NCBI GenBank assembly: GCA_028622995.1
Contig: JAJQJQ010000008.1
Location: forward strand, 2,852,001 to 2,916,000
DNA length: 64,000 nucleotides
Origin: Panagrolaimus kolymaensis
Lineage: Eukaryota; Nematoda; Chromadorea; Rhabditida; Panagrolaimidae
Reading direction: 5' to 3'
A program made the position numbers and the translations under genes. The stretch's first letter is position 1. The number at the start of each line of letters is the position of its first letter. The notes under the pieces are model-generated. The model saw only the letters and a list, made by a program, of their open reading frames with translations, made no database searches and was not told where the DNA came from. This document shows, one piece after another, positions 1-13,400 of the stretch.

Positions 1-1705
1 AATAAATATCCATGATTATGAATAATTTTTAAAATTAAAATATTTACTCCAAAAGCCTCAATTTCTTCGAGATTTATTATTTTATATTAAAGAAAATGGT
101 TAGAATTTTCTTGGATTACATTCGTAGGTGGCAAAAAATAAATATCCATGATTATGAATAATTTTTAAAATTAAAATATTTACTCCAAAAGCCTCAATTT
201 CTTCGAGATTTAATATTTTTTTATTCGCGAAAATGATAAGAATTTTCTTGGATTACATTCGTAGGTGGCAAAAAATAAATATCCATGATTATGAATAATT
301 TTTAAAATTAAAATATTTACTCCAAAAGCCTCAATTTCTTCGAGATTTATTATTTTATATTAAAGAAAATGGTTAGAATTTTCTTGGATTACATTCGTAG
401 GTGGCAAAAAATAAATATCCATGATTATGAATAATTTTTAAAATTAAAATATTTACTCCAAAAGCCTCAATTTCTTCGAGTTTTAATATTTGTTATTCGC
501 GAAAATGATAAGAATTTTCTTGGATTACATTCGTAGGTGGCAAAAAATAAATATCCATGATTATGAATAATTTTTAAAATTAAAATATTTACTCCAAAAG
601 CCTCAATTTCTTCGAGATTTATTATTTTATATTAAAGAAAATGGTTAGAATTTTCTTGGATTACATTCGTAGGTGGCAAAAAATAAATATCCATGATTAT
701 GAATAATTTTTAAAATTAAAATATTTACTCCAAAAGCCTCAATTTCTTCGAGATTTAATATTTTTTTATTCGCGAAAATGATAAGAATTTTCTTGGATTA
801 CATTCGTAGGTGGCAAAAAATAAATATCCATGATTATGAATAATTTTTAAAATTAAAATATTTACTCCAAAAGCCTCAATTTCTTCGAGATTTATTATTT
901 TATATTAAAGAAAATGGTTAGAATTTTCTTGGATTACATTCGTAGGTGGCAAAAAATAAATATCCATGATTATGAATAATTTTTAAAATTAAAATATTTA
1001 CTCCAAAAGCCTCAATTTCTTCGAGTTTTAATATTTGTTATTCGCGAAAATGATAAGAATTTTCTTGGATTACATTCGTAGGTGGCAAAAAATAAATATC
1101 CATGATTATGAATAATTTTTAAAATTAAAATATTTACTCCAAAAGCCTCAATTTCTTCGAGATTTAATATTTGTTATTCGCGAAAATGATAAGAATTTTC
1201 TTGGGTTACATTCGTAGGTGGCAAAAAATAAATATCCATGATTATGAATAATTTTTAAAATTAAAATATTTACTCCAAAAGCCTCAATTTCTTCGAGATT
1301 TATTATTTTATATTAAAGAAAATGGTTAGAATTTTCTTGGATTACATTCGTAGGTGGCAAAAAATAAATATCCATGATTATGAATAATTTTTAAAATTAA
1401 AATATTTACTCCAAAAGCCTCAATTTCTTCGAGATTTAATATTTTTTTATTCGCGAAAATGATAAGAATTTTCTTGGATTACATTCGTAGGTGGCAAAAA
1501 ATAAATATCCATGATTATGAATAATTTTTAAAATTAAAATATTTACTCCAAAAGCCTCAATTTCTTCGAGTTTTAATATTTGTTATTCGCGAAAATGATA
1601 AGAATTTTCTTGGATTACATTCGTAGGTGGCAAAAAATAAATATCCATGATTATGAATAATTTTTAAAATTAAAATATTTACTCCAAAAGCCTCAATTTC
1701 TTCGA

Positions 1706-3337
1706 GATTTATTATTTTATATTAAAGAAAATGGTTAGAATTTTCTTGGATTACATTCGTAGGTGGCAAAAAATAAATATCCATGATTATGAATAATTTT
1801 TAAAATTAAAATATTTACTCCAAAAGCCTCAATTTCTTCGAGATTTATTATTTTATATTAAAGAAAATGGTTAGAATTTTCTTGGATTACATTCGTAGGT
1901 GGCAAAAAATAAATATCCATGATTATGAATAATTTTTAAAATTAAAATATTTACTCCAAAAGCCTCAATTTCTTCGAGTTTTAATATTTGTTATTCGCGA
2001 AAATGATAAGAATTTTCTTGGATTACATTCGTAGGTGGCAAAAAATAAATATCCATGATTATGAATAATTTTTAAAATTAAAATATTTACTCCAAAAGCC
2101 TCAATTTCTTCGAGATTTATTATTTTATATTAAAGAAAATGGTTAGAATTTTCTTGGATTACATTCGTAGGTGGCAAAAAATAAATATCCATGATTATGA
2201 ATAATTTTTAAAATTAAAATATTTACTCCAAAAGCCTCAATTTCTTCGAGATTTATTATTTTATATTAAAGAAAATGGTTAGAATTTTCTTGGATTACAT
2301 TCGTAGGTGGCAAAAAATAAATATCCATGATTATGAATAATTTTTAAAATTAAAATATTTACTCCAAAAGCCTCAATTTCTTCGAGTTTTAATATTTGTT
2401 ATTCGCGAAAATGATAAGAATTTTCTTGGATTACATTCGTAGGTGGCAAAAAATAAATATCCATGATTATGAATAATTTTTAAAATTAAAATATTTACTC
2501 CAAAAGCCTCAATTTCTTCGAGATTTATTATTTTATATTAAAGAAAATGGTTAGAATTTTCTTGGATTACATTCGTAGGTGGCAAAAAATAAATATCCAT
2601 GATTATGAATAATTTTTAAAATTAAAATATTTACTCCAAAAGCCTCAATTTCTTCGAGATTTATTATTTTATATTAAAGAAAATGGTTAGAATTTTCTTG
2701 GATTACATTCGTAGGTGGCAAAAAATAAATATCCATGATTATGAATAATTTTTAAAATTAAAATATTTACTCCAAAAGCCTCAATTTCTTCGAGTTTTAA
2801 TATTTGTTATTCGCGAAAATGATAAGAATTTTCTTGGATTACATTCGTAGGTGGCAAAAAATAAATATCCATGATTATGAATAATTTTTAAAATTAAAAT
2901 ATTTACTCCAAAAGCCTCAATTTCTTCGAGATTTATTATTTTATATTAAAGAAAATGGTTAGAATTTTCTTGGATTACATTCGTAGGTGGCAAAAAATAA
3001 ATATCCATGATTATGAATAATTTTTAAAATTAAAATATTTACTCCAAAAGCCTCAATTTCTTCGAGATTTATTATTTTATATTAAAGAAAATTTTTAGAA
3101 TTTTCTTGGATTACATTCGTAGGTGGCAAAAAATAAATATCCATGATTATGAATAATTTTTAAAATTAAAATATTTACTCCAAAAGCCTCAATTTCTTCG
3201 AGTTTTAATATTTGTTATTCGCGAAAATGATAAGAATTTTCTTGGATTACATTCGTAGGTGGCAAAAAATAAATATCCATGATTATGAATAATTTTTAAA
3301 ATTAAAATATTTACTCCAAAAGCCTCAATTTCTTCGA
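1706..3337. repeat. A-A-B higher-order satellite block (left)
   Basis: Class order through this part is A, A, B repeated four times, giving a 408-bp trimeric period. It is preceded by a different pattern (A, long-B, A, B, about 545 bp) at about 72-1160 and followed by irregular B and hybrid monomers. Class was read from the segment after TTCGAG in each monomer; boundaries are good to about one monomer. Confidence 0.8.
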
Positions 3338-6300
3338 GATTTAATATTTGTTATTCGCGAAAATGATAAGAATTTTCTTGGATTACATTCGTAGGTGGCA
3401 AAAAATAAATATCCATGATTATGAATAATTTTTAAAATTAAAATATTTACTCCAAAAGCCTCAATTTCTTCGAGATTTATTATTTTATATTAAAGAAAAT
3501 GGTTAGAATTTTCTTGGATTACATTCGTAGGTGGCTAAAAATAAATATCCATGATTATGAATAATTTTTAAAATTAAAATATTTACTCCAAAAGCCTCAA
3601 TTTCTTCGTGTTTTAATATTTGTTATTCGCGAAAATGATAAGAATTTTCTTGGATTACATTCGTAGGTGGCAAAAAATAAATATCCATGATTATGAATAA
3701 TTTTTAAAATTAAAATATTTACTCCAAAAGCCTCAATTTCTTCGTGTTTTAATATTTTATATTAAAGAAAATGGTTAGAATTTTCTTGGATTACATTCGT
3801 AGGTGGCTAAAAATAAATATCCATGATTATGAATAATTTTTAAAATTAAAATATTTACTCCAAAAGCCTCAATTTCTTCGAGATTTAAAATTTGTTATTC
3901 GCGAAAATGATAAGAATTTTCTTGGATTACATTCGTAGGTGGCAAAAAATAAATATCCATGATTATGAATAATTTTTAAAATTAAAATATTTACTCCAAA
4001 AGCCTCAATTTCTTCGTGTTTTAATATTTTATATTAAAGAAAATGGTTAGAATTTTCTTGGATTACATTCGTAGGTGGCTAAAAATAAATATCCATGATT
4101 ATGAATAATTTTTAAAATTAAAATATTTACTCCAAAAGCCTCAATTTCTTCGAGATTTATTATTTTATATTAAAGAAAATGATAAGAATTTTCTTGGATT
4201 ACATTCGTAGGTGGCAAAAAATAAATATCCATGATTATGAATAATTTTTAAAATTAAAATATTTACTCCAAAAGCCTCAATTTCTTCGAGTTTTAATATT
4301 TGTTATTCGCGAAAATGATAAGAATTTTCTTGGATTACATTCGTAGGTGGCAAAAAATAAATATCCATGATTATGAATAATTTTTAAAATTAAAATATTT
4401 ACTCCAAAAGCCTCAATTTCTTCGAGATTTATTATTTTATATATAAAGAAAATGATAAGAATTTTCTTGGATTACATTCGTAGGTGGCAAAAAATAAATA
4501 TCCATGATTATGAATAATTTTTAAAATTAAAATATTTACTCCAAAAGCCTCAATTTCTTCGAGATTTAATATTTGTTATTCGCGAAAATGATAAGAATTT
4601 TCTTGGATTACATTCGTAGGTGGCAAAAAATAAATATCCATGATTATGAATAATTTTTAAAATTAAAATATTTACTCCAAAAGCCTCAATTTCTTCGAGT
4701 TTTAATATTTGTTATTCGCGAAAATGATAAGAATTTTCTTGGATTACATTCGTAGGTGGCAAAAAATAAATATCCATGATTATGAATAATTTTTAAAATT
4801 AAAATATTTACTCCAAAAGCCTCAATTTCTTCGAGATTTATTATTTTATATTAAAGAAAATGATAAGAATTTTCTTGGATTACATTCGTAGGTGGCAAAA
4901 AATAAATATCCATGATTATGAATAATTTTTAAAATTAAAATATTTACTCCAAAAGCCTCAATTTCTTCGTGTTTTAATATTTTATATTAAAGAAAATGGT
5001 TAGAATTTTCTTGGATTACATTCGTAGGTGGCTAAAAATAAATATCCATGATTATGAATAATTTTTAAAATTAAAATATTTACTCCAAAAGCCTCAATTT
5101 CTTCGTGTTTTAATATTTTATATTAAAGAAAATGGTTAGAATTTTCTTGGATTACATTCGTAGGTGGCTAAAAATAAATATCCATGATTATGAATAATTT
5201 TTAAAATTAAAATATTTACTCCAAAAGCCTCAATTTCTTCGAGTTTTAATATTTGTTATTCGCGAAAAAGATATGAATTTTCTTTGATTACATTCGTAGA
5301 TGGCAAAAAATAAATATCCATGATTATGAATAATTTTTAAAATTAAAATATTTTCTCCAAAAGCCTCAATTTCTTCGAGTTTTAATATTTGTTATTCGCG
5401 AAAATGATAAGAATTTTCTTTGATTACATTCTTAGGTGGCAAAAAATAAATATCCATGATTATGAATAATTTTTAAAATTAAAATATTTACTCCAAAAGC
5501 CTCAATTTCTTCGTGTTTTAATATTTTATATTAAAGAAAATGGTTAGAATTTTCTTGGATTACATTCGTAGGTGGCTAAAAATAAATATCCATGATTATG
5601 AATAATTTTTAAAATTAAAATATTTACTCCAAAAGCCTCAATTTCTTCGAGTTTTAATATTTGTTATTCGCGAAAATGATAAGAATTTTCTTGGATTACA
5701 TTCGTAGGTGGCAAAAAATAAATATCCATGATTATGAATAATTTTTAAAATTAAAATATTTTCTCCAAAAGCCTCAATTTCTTCGAGATTTATTATTTTA
5801 TATTAAAGAAAATGGTTAGAATTTTCTTGGATTACATTCGTAGGTGGCTAAAAATAAATATCCATGATTATGAATACTTTTTAAAATTAAAATATTTACT
5901 CCAAAAGCCTCAATTTCTTCGAGTTTTAATATTTGTTATTCGCGAAAAAGATAAGAATTTTCTTTGATTACATTCGTAGGTGGCAAAAAATAAATATCCA
6001 TGATTATGAATAATTTTTAAAATTAAAATATTTACTCCAAAAGCCTCAATTTCTTCGAGTTTTAATATTTGTTATTCGCGAAAATGATAAGAATTTTCTT
6101 GGATTACATTCGTAGGTGGCAAAAAATAAATATCCATGATTATGAATAATTTTTAAAATTAAAATATTTACTCCAAAAGCCTCAATTTCTTCGAGATTTA
6201 ATATTTGTTATTCGCGAAAATGATAAGAATTTTCTTGGATTACATTCGTAGGTGGCTAAAAATAAATATCCATGATTATGAATACTTTTTAAAATTAAAA

Positions 6301-8778
6301 TATTTACTCCAAAAGCCTCAATTTCTTCGAGTTTTAATATTTGTTATTCGCGAAAATGATAAGAATTTTCTTGGATTACATTCGTAGGTGGCAAAAAATA
6401 AATATCCATGATTATGAATACTTTTTAAAATTAAAATATTTACTCCAAAAGCCTCAATTTCTTCGAGTTTTAATATTTGTTATTCGCGAAAATGATAAGA
6501 ATTTTCTTGGATTACATTCGTAGGTGGCAAAAAATAAATATCCATGATTATGAATAATTTTTAAAATTAAAATATTTACTCCAAAAGCCTCAATTTCTTC
6601 GAGATTTAATATTTGTTATTCGCGAAAATGATAAGAATTTTCTTGGATTACATTCGTAGGTGGCAAAAAATAAATATCCATGATTATGAATACTTTTTAA
6701 AATTAAAATATTTACTCCAAAAGCCTCAATTTCTTCGAGTTTTAATATTTGTTATTCGCGAAAATGATAAGAATTTTCTTGGATTACATTCGTAGGTGGC
6801 AAAAAATAAATATCCATGATTATGAATAATTTTTAAAATTAAAATATTTACTCCAAAAGCCTCAATTTCTTCGAGATTTAATATTTGTTATTCGCGAAAA
6901 TGATAAGAATTTTCTTGGATTACATTCGTAGGTGGCAAAAAATAAATATCCATGATTATGAATAATTTTTAAAATTAAAATATTTACTCCAAAAGCCTCA
7001 ATTTCTTCGAGTTTTAATATTTGTTATTCGCGAAAATGATAAGAATTTTCTTGGATTACATTCGTAGGTGGCAAAAAATAAATATCCATGATTATGAATA
7101 ATTTTTAAAATTAAAATATTTTCTCCAAAAGCCTCAATTTCTTCGAGATTTATTATTTTATATTAAAGAAAATGGTTAGAATTTTCTTGGATTACATTCG
7201 TAGGTGGCTAAAAATAAATATCCATGATTATGAATACTTTTTAAAATTAAAATATTTACTCCAAAAGCCTCAATTTCTTCGAGTTTTAATATTTGTTATT
7301 CGCGAAAATGATAAGAATTTTCTTGGATTACATTCGTAGGTGGCAAAAAATAAATATCCATGATTATGAATAATTTTTAAAATTAAAATATTTACTCCAA
7401 AAGCCTCAATTTCTTCGAGATTTAATATTTGTTATTCGCGAAAATGATAAGAATTTTCTTGGATTACATTCGTAGGTGGCAAAAAATAAATATCCATGAT
7501 TATGAATAATTTTTAAAATTAAAATATTTTCTCCAAAAGCCTCAATTTCTTCGAGATTTATTATTTTATATTAAAGAAAATGGTTAGAATTTTCTTGGAT
7601 TACATTCGTAGGTGGCAAAAAATAAATATCCATGATTATGAATAATTTTTAAAATTAAAATATTTACTCCAAAAGCCTCAATTTCTTCGAGATTTATTAT
7701 TTTATATTAAAGAAAATGGTTAGAATTTTCTTGGATTACATTCGTAGGTGGCAAAAAATAAATATCCATGATTATGAATAATTTTTAAAATTAAAATATT
7801 TTCTCCAAAAGCCTCAATTTCTTCGAGATTTATTATTTTATATTAAAGAAAATGGTTAGAATTTTCTTGGATTACATTCGTAGGTGGCAAAAAATAAATA
7901 TCCATGATTATGAATAATTTTTAAAATTAAAATATTTTCTCCAAAAGCCTCAATTTCTTCGAGATTTATTATTTTATATTAAAGAAAATGGTTAGAATTT
8001 TCTTGGATTACATTCGTAGGTGGCAAAAAATAAATATCCATGATTATGAATAATTTTTAAAATTAAAATATTTACTCCAAAAGCCTCAATTTCTTCGAGA
8101 TTTATTATTTTATATTAAAGAAAATGGTTAGAATTTTCTTGGATTACATTCGTAGGTGGCAAAAAATAAATATCCATGATTATGAATAATTTTTAAAATT
8201 AAAATATTTACTCCAAAAGCCTCAATTTCTTCGAGATTTATTATTTTATATTAAAGAAAATGGTTAGAATTTTCTTGGATTACATTCGTAGGTGGCAAAA
8301 AATAAATATCCATGATTATGAATAATTTTTAAAATTAAAATATTTACTCCAAAAGCCTCAATTTCTTCGAGATTTAATATTTGTTATTCGCGAAAATGAT
8401 AAGAATTTTCTTGGATTACATTCGTAGGTGGCAAAAAATAAATATCCATGATTATGAATAATTTTTAAAATTAAAATATTTACTCCAAAAGCCTCAATTT
8501 CTTCGAGATTTATTATTTTATATTAAAGAAAATGGTTAGAATTTTCTTGGATTACATTCGTAGGTGGCAAAAAATAAATATCCATGATTATGAATAATTT
8601 TTAAAATTAAAATATTTACTCCAAAAGCCTCAATTTCTTCGAGATTTAATATTTGTTATTCGCGAAAATGATAAGAATTTTCTTGGATTACATTCGTAGG
8701 TGGCAAAAAATAAATATCCATGATTATGAATAATTTTTAAAATTAAAATATTTACTCCAAAAGCCTCAATTTCTTCGA

Positions 8779-10410
8779 GATTTATTATTTTATATTAAAG
8801 AAAATGGTTAGAATTTTCTTGGATTACATTCGTAGGTGGCAAAAAATAAATATCCATGATTATGAATAATTTTTAAAATTAAAATATTTACTCCAAAAGC
8901 CTCAATTTCTTCGAGATTTATTATTTTATATTAAAGAAAATGGTTAGAATTTTCTTGGATTACATTCGTAGGTGGCAAAAAATAAATATCCATGATTATG
9001 AATAATTTTTAAAATTAAAATATTTACTCCAAAAGCCTCAATTTCTTCGAGATTTATTATTTTATATTAAAGAAAATGGTTAGAATTTTCTTGGATTACA
9101 TTCGTAGGTGGCAAAAAATAAATATCCATGATTATGAATAATTTTTAAAATTAAAATATTTACTCCAAAAGCCTCAATTTCTTCGAGATTTATTATTTTA
9201 TATTAAAGAAAATGGTTAGAATTTTCTTGGATTACATTCGTAGGTGGCAAAAAATAAATATCCATGATTATGAATAATTTTTAAAATTAAAATATTTACT
9301 CCAAAAGCCTCAATTTCTTCGAGATTTATTATTTTATATTAAAGAAAATGGTTAGAATTTTCTTGGATTACATTCGTAGGTGGCAAAAAATAAATATCCA
9401 TGATTATGAATAATTTTTAAAATTAAAATATTTACTCCAAAAGCCTCAATTTCTTCGAGATTTATTATTTTATATTAAAGAAAATGGTTAGAATTTTCTT
9501 GGATTACATTCGTAGGTGGCAAAAAATAAATATCCATGATTATGAATAATTTTTAAAATTAAAATATTTACTCCAAAAGCCTCAATTTCTTCGAGATTTA
9601 TTATTTTATATTAAAGAAAATGGTTAGAATTTTCTTGGATTACATTCGTAGGTGGCAAAAAATAAATATCCATGATTATGAATAATTTTTAAAATTAAAA
9701 TATTTACTCCAAAAGCCTCAATTTCTTCGAGATTTATTATTTTATATTAAAGAAAATGGTTAGAATTTTCTTGGATTACATTCGTAGGTGGCAAAAAATA
9801 AATATCCATGATTATGAATAATTTTTAAAATTAAAATATTTACTCCAAAAGCCTCAATTTCTTCGAGATTTATTATTTTATATTAAAGAAAATGGTTAGA
9901 ATTTTCTTGGATTACATTCGTAGGTGGCAAAAAATAAATATCCATGATTATGAATAATTTTTAAAATTAAAATATTTACTCCAAAAGCCTCAATTTCTTC
10001 GAGATTTATTATTTTATATTAAAGAAAATGGTTAGAATTTTCTTGGATTACATTCGTAGGTGGCAAAAAATAAATATCCATGATTATGAATAATTTTTAA
10101 AATTAAAATATTTACTCCAAAAGCCTCAATTTCTTCGAGATTTATTATTTTATATTAAAGAAAATGGTTAGAATTTTCTTGGATTACATTCGTAGGTGGC
10201 AAAAAATAAATATCCATGATTATGAATAATTTTTAAAATTAAAATATTTACTCCAAAAGCCTCAATTTCTTCGAGATTTATTATTTTATATTAAAGAAAA
10301 TGGTTAGAATTTTCTTGGATTACATTCGTAGGTGGCAAAAAATAAATATCCATGATTATGAATAATTTTTAAAATTAAAATATTTACTCCAAAAGCCTCA
10401 ATTTCTTCGA
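8779..10410. repeat. Homogeneous run of class A satellite monomers
   Basis: Twelve consecutive class A monomers (TTTATATTAAAG type) occur here with essentially no differences, bounded by class B monomers at about 8,643 and 10,411. This is the most uniform part of the array, and from about 10,411 to 12,300 A and B then tend to alternate. It suggests a local expansion of one monomer. Confidence 0.8.
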
Positions 10411-13400
10411 GATTTAATATTTGTTATTCGCGAAAATGATAAGAATTTTCTTGGATTACATTCGTAGGTGGCAAAAAATAAATATCCATGATTATGAATA
10501 ATTTTTAAAATTAAAATATTTACTCCAAAAGCCTCAATTTCTTCGAGATTTATTATTTTATATTAAAGAAAATGGTTAGAATTTTCTTGGATTACATTCG
10601 TAGGTGGCAAAAAATAAATATCCATGATTATGAATAATTTTTAAAATTAAAATATTTACTCCAAAAGCCTCAATTTCTTCGAGATTTAATATTTGTTATT
10701 CGCGAAAATGATAAGAATTTTCTTGGATTACATTCGTAGGTGGCAAAAAATAAATATCCATGATTATGAATAATTTTTAAAATTAAAATATTTACTCCAA
10801 AAGCCTCAATTTCTTCGAGATTTATTATTTTATATTAAAGAAAATGGTTAGAATTTTCTTGGATTACATTCGTAGGTGGCAAAAAATAAATATCCATGAT
10901 TATGAATAATTTTTAAAATTAAAATATTTACTCCAAAAGCCTCAATTTCTTCGAGATTTAATATTTGTTATTCGCGAAAATGATAAGAATTTTCTTGGAT
11001 TACATTCGTAGGTGGCAAAAAATAAATATCCATGATTATGAATAATTTTTAAAATTAAAATATTTACTCCAAAAGCCTCAATTTCTTCGAGATTTATTAT
11101 TTTATATTAAAGAAAATGGTTAGAATTTTCTTGGATTACATTCGTAGGTGGCAAAAAATAAATATCCATGATTATGAATAATTTTTAAAATTAAAATATT
11201 TACTCCAAAAGCCTCAATTTCTTCGAGATTTAATATTTGTTATTCGCGAAAATGATAAGAATTTTCTTGGATTACATTCGTAGGTGGCAAAAAATAAATA
11301 TCCATGATTATGAATAATTTTTAAAATTAAAATATTTACTCCAAAAGCCTCAATTTCTTCGAGATTTATTATTTTATATTAAAGAAAATGGTTAGAATTT
11401 TCTTGGATTACATTCGTAGGTGGCAAAAAATAAATATCCATGATTATGAATAATTTTTAAAATTAAAATATTTACTCCAAAAGCCTCAATTTCTTCGAGA
11501 TTTATTATTTTATATTAAAGAAAATGGTTAGAATTTTCTTGGATTACATTCGTAGGTGGCAAAAAATAAATATCCATGATTATGAATAATTTTTAAAATT
11601 AAAATATTTACTCCAAAAGCCTCAATTTCTTCGAGATTTATTATTTTATATTAAAGAAAATGGTTAGAATTTTCTTGGATTACATTCGTAGGTGGCAAAA
11701 AATAAATATCCATGATTATGAATAATTTTTAAAATTAAAATATTTACTCCAAAAGCCTCAATTTCTTCGAGATTTATTATTTTATATTAAAGAAAATGGT
11801 TAGAATTTTCTTGGATTACATTCGTAGGTGGCAAAAAATAAATATCCATGATTATGAATAATTTTTAAAATTAAAATATTTACTCCAAAAGCCTCAATTT
11901 CTTCGAGATTTAATATTTGTTATTCGCGAAAATGATAAGAATTTTCTTGGATTACATTCGTAGGTGGCAAAAAATAAATATCCATGATTATGAATAATTT
12001 TTAAAATTAAAATATTTACTCCAAAAGCCTCAATTTCTTCGAGATTTATTATTTTATATTAAAGAAAATGGTTAGAATTTTCTTGGATTACATTCGTAGG
12101 TGGCAAAAAATAAATATCCATGATTATGAATAATTTTTAAAATTAAAATATTTACTCCAAAAGCCTCAATTTCTTCGAGATTTAATATTTGTTATTCGCG
12201 AAAATGATAAGAATTTTCTTGGATTACATTCGTAGGTGGCAAAAAATAAATATCCATGATTATGAATAATTTTTAAAATTAAAATATTTACTCCAAAAGC
12301 CTCAATTTCTTCGAGATTTATTATTTTATATTAAAGAAAATGGTTAGAATTTTCTTGGATTACATTCGTAGGTGGCAAAAAATAAATATCCATGATTATG
12401 AATAATTTTTAAAATTAAAATATTTACTCCAAAAGCCTCAATTTCTTCGAGATTTATTATTTTATATTAAAGAAAATGGTTAGAATTTTCTTGGATTACA
12501 TTCGTAGGTGGCAAAAAATAAATATCCATGATTATGAATAATTTTTAAAATTAAAATATTTACTCCAAAAGCCTCAATTTCTTCGAGATTTATTATTTTA
12601 TATTAAAGAAAATGGTTAGAATTTTCTTGGATTACATTCGTAGGTGGCAAAAAATAAATATCCATGATTATGAATAATTTTTAAAATTAAAATATTTTCT
12701 CCAAAAGCCTCAATTTCTTCGAGATTTATTATTTTATATTAAAGAAAATGGTTAGAATTTTCTTGGATTACATTCGTAGGTGGCAAAAAATAAATATCCA
12801 TGATTATGAATAATTTTTAAAATTAAAATATTTACTCCAAAAGCCTCAATTTCTTCGAGATTTATTATTTTATATTAAAGAAAATGGTTAGAATTTTCTT
12901 GGATTACATTCGTAGGTGGCAAAAAATAAATATCCATGATTATGAATAATTTTTAAAATTAAAATATTTACTCCAAAAGCCTCAATTTCTTCGAGATTTA
13001 ATATTTGTTATTCGCGAAAATGATAAGAATTTTCTTGGATTACATTCGTAGGTGGCAAAAAATAAATATCCATGATTATGAATAATTTTTAAAATTAAAA
13101 TATTTACTCCAAAAGCCTCAATTTCTTCGAGATTTATTATTTTATATTAAAGAAAATGGTTAGAATTTTCTTGGATTACATTCGTAGGTGGCAAAAAATA
13201 AATATCCATGATTATGAATAATTTTTAAAATTAAAATATTTTCTCCAAAAGCCTCAATTTCTTCGAGATTTATTATTTTATATTAAAGAAAATGGTTAGA
13301 ATTTTCTTGGATTACATTCGTAGGTGGCAAAAAATAAATATCCATGATTATGAATAATTTTTAAAATTAAAATATTTACTCCAAAAGCCTCAATTTCTTC

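Noticed and set aside
6205..6795. Three 60-codon open frames with a repeated protein sequence
   Set aside because: They lie inside the satellite and arise from a single AATACTTTT variant that removes a stop; there is no gene structure and the period is the monomer pair.
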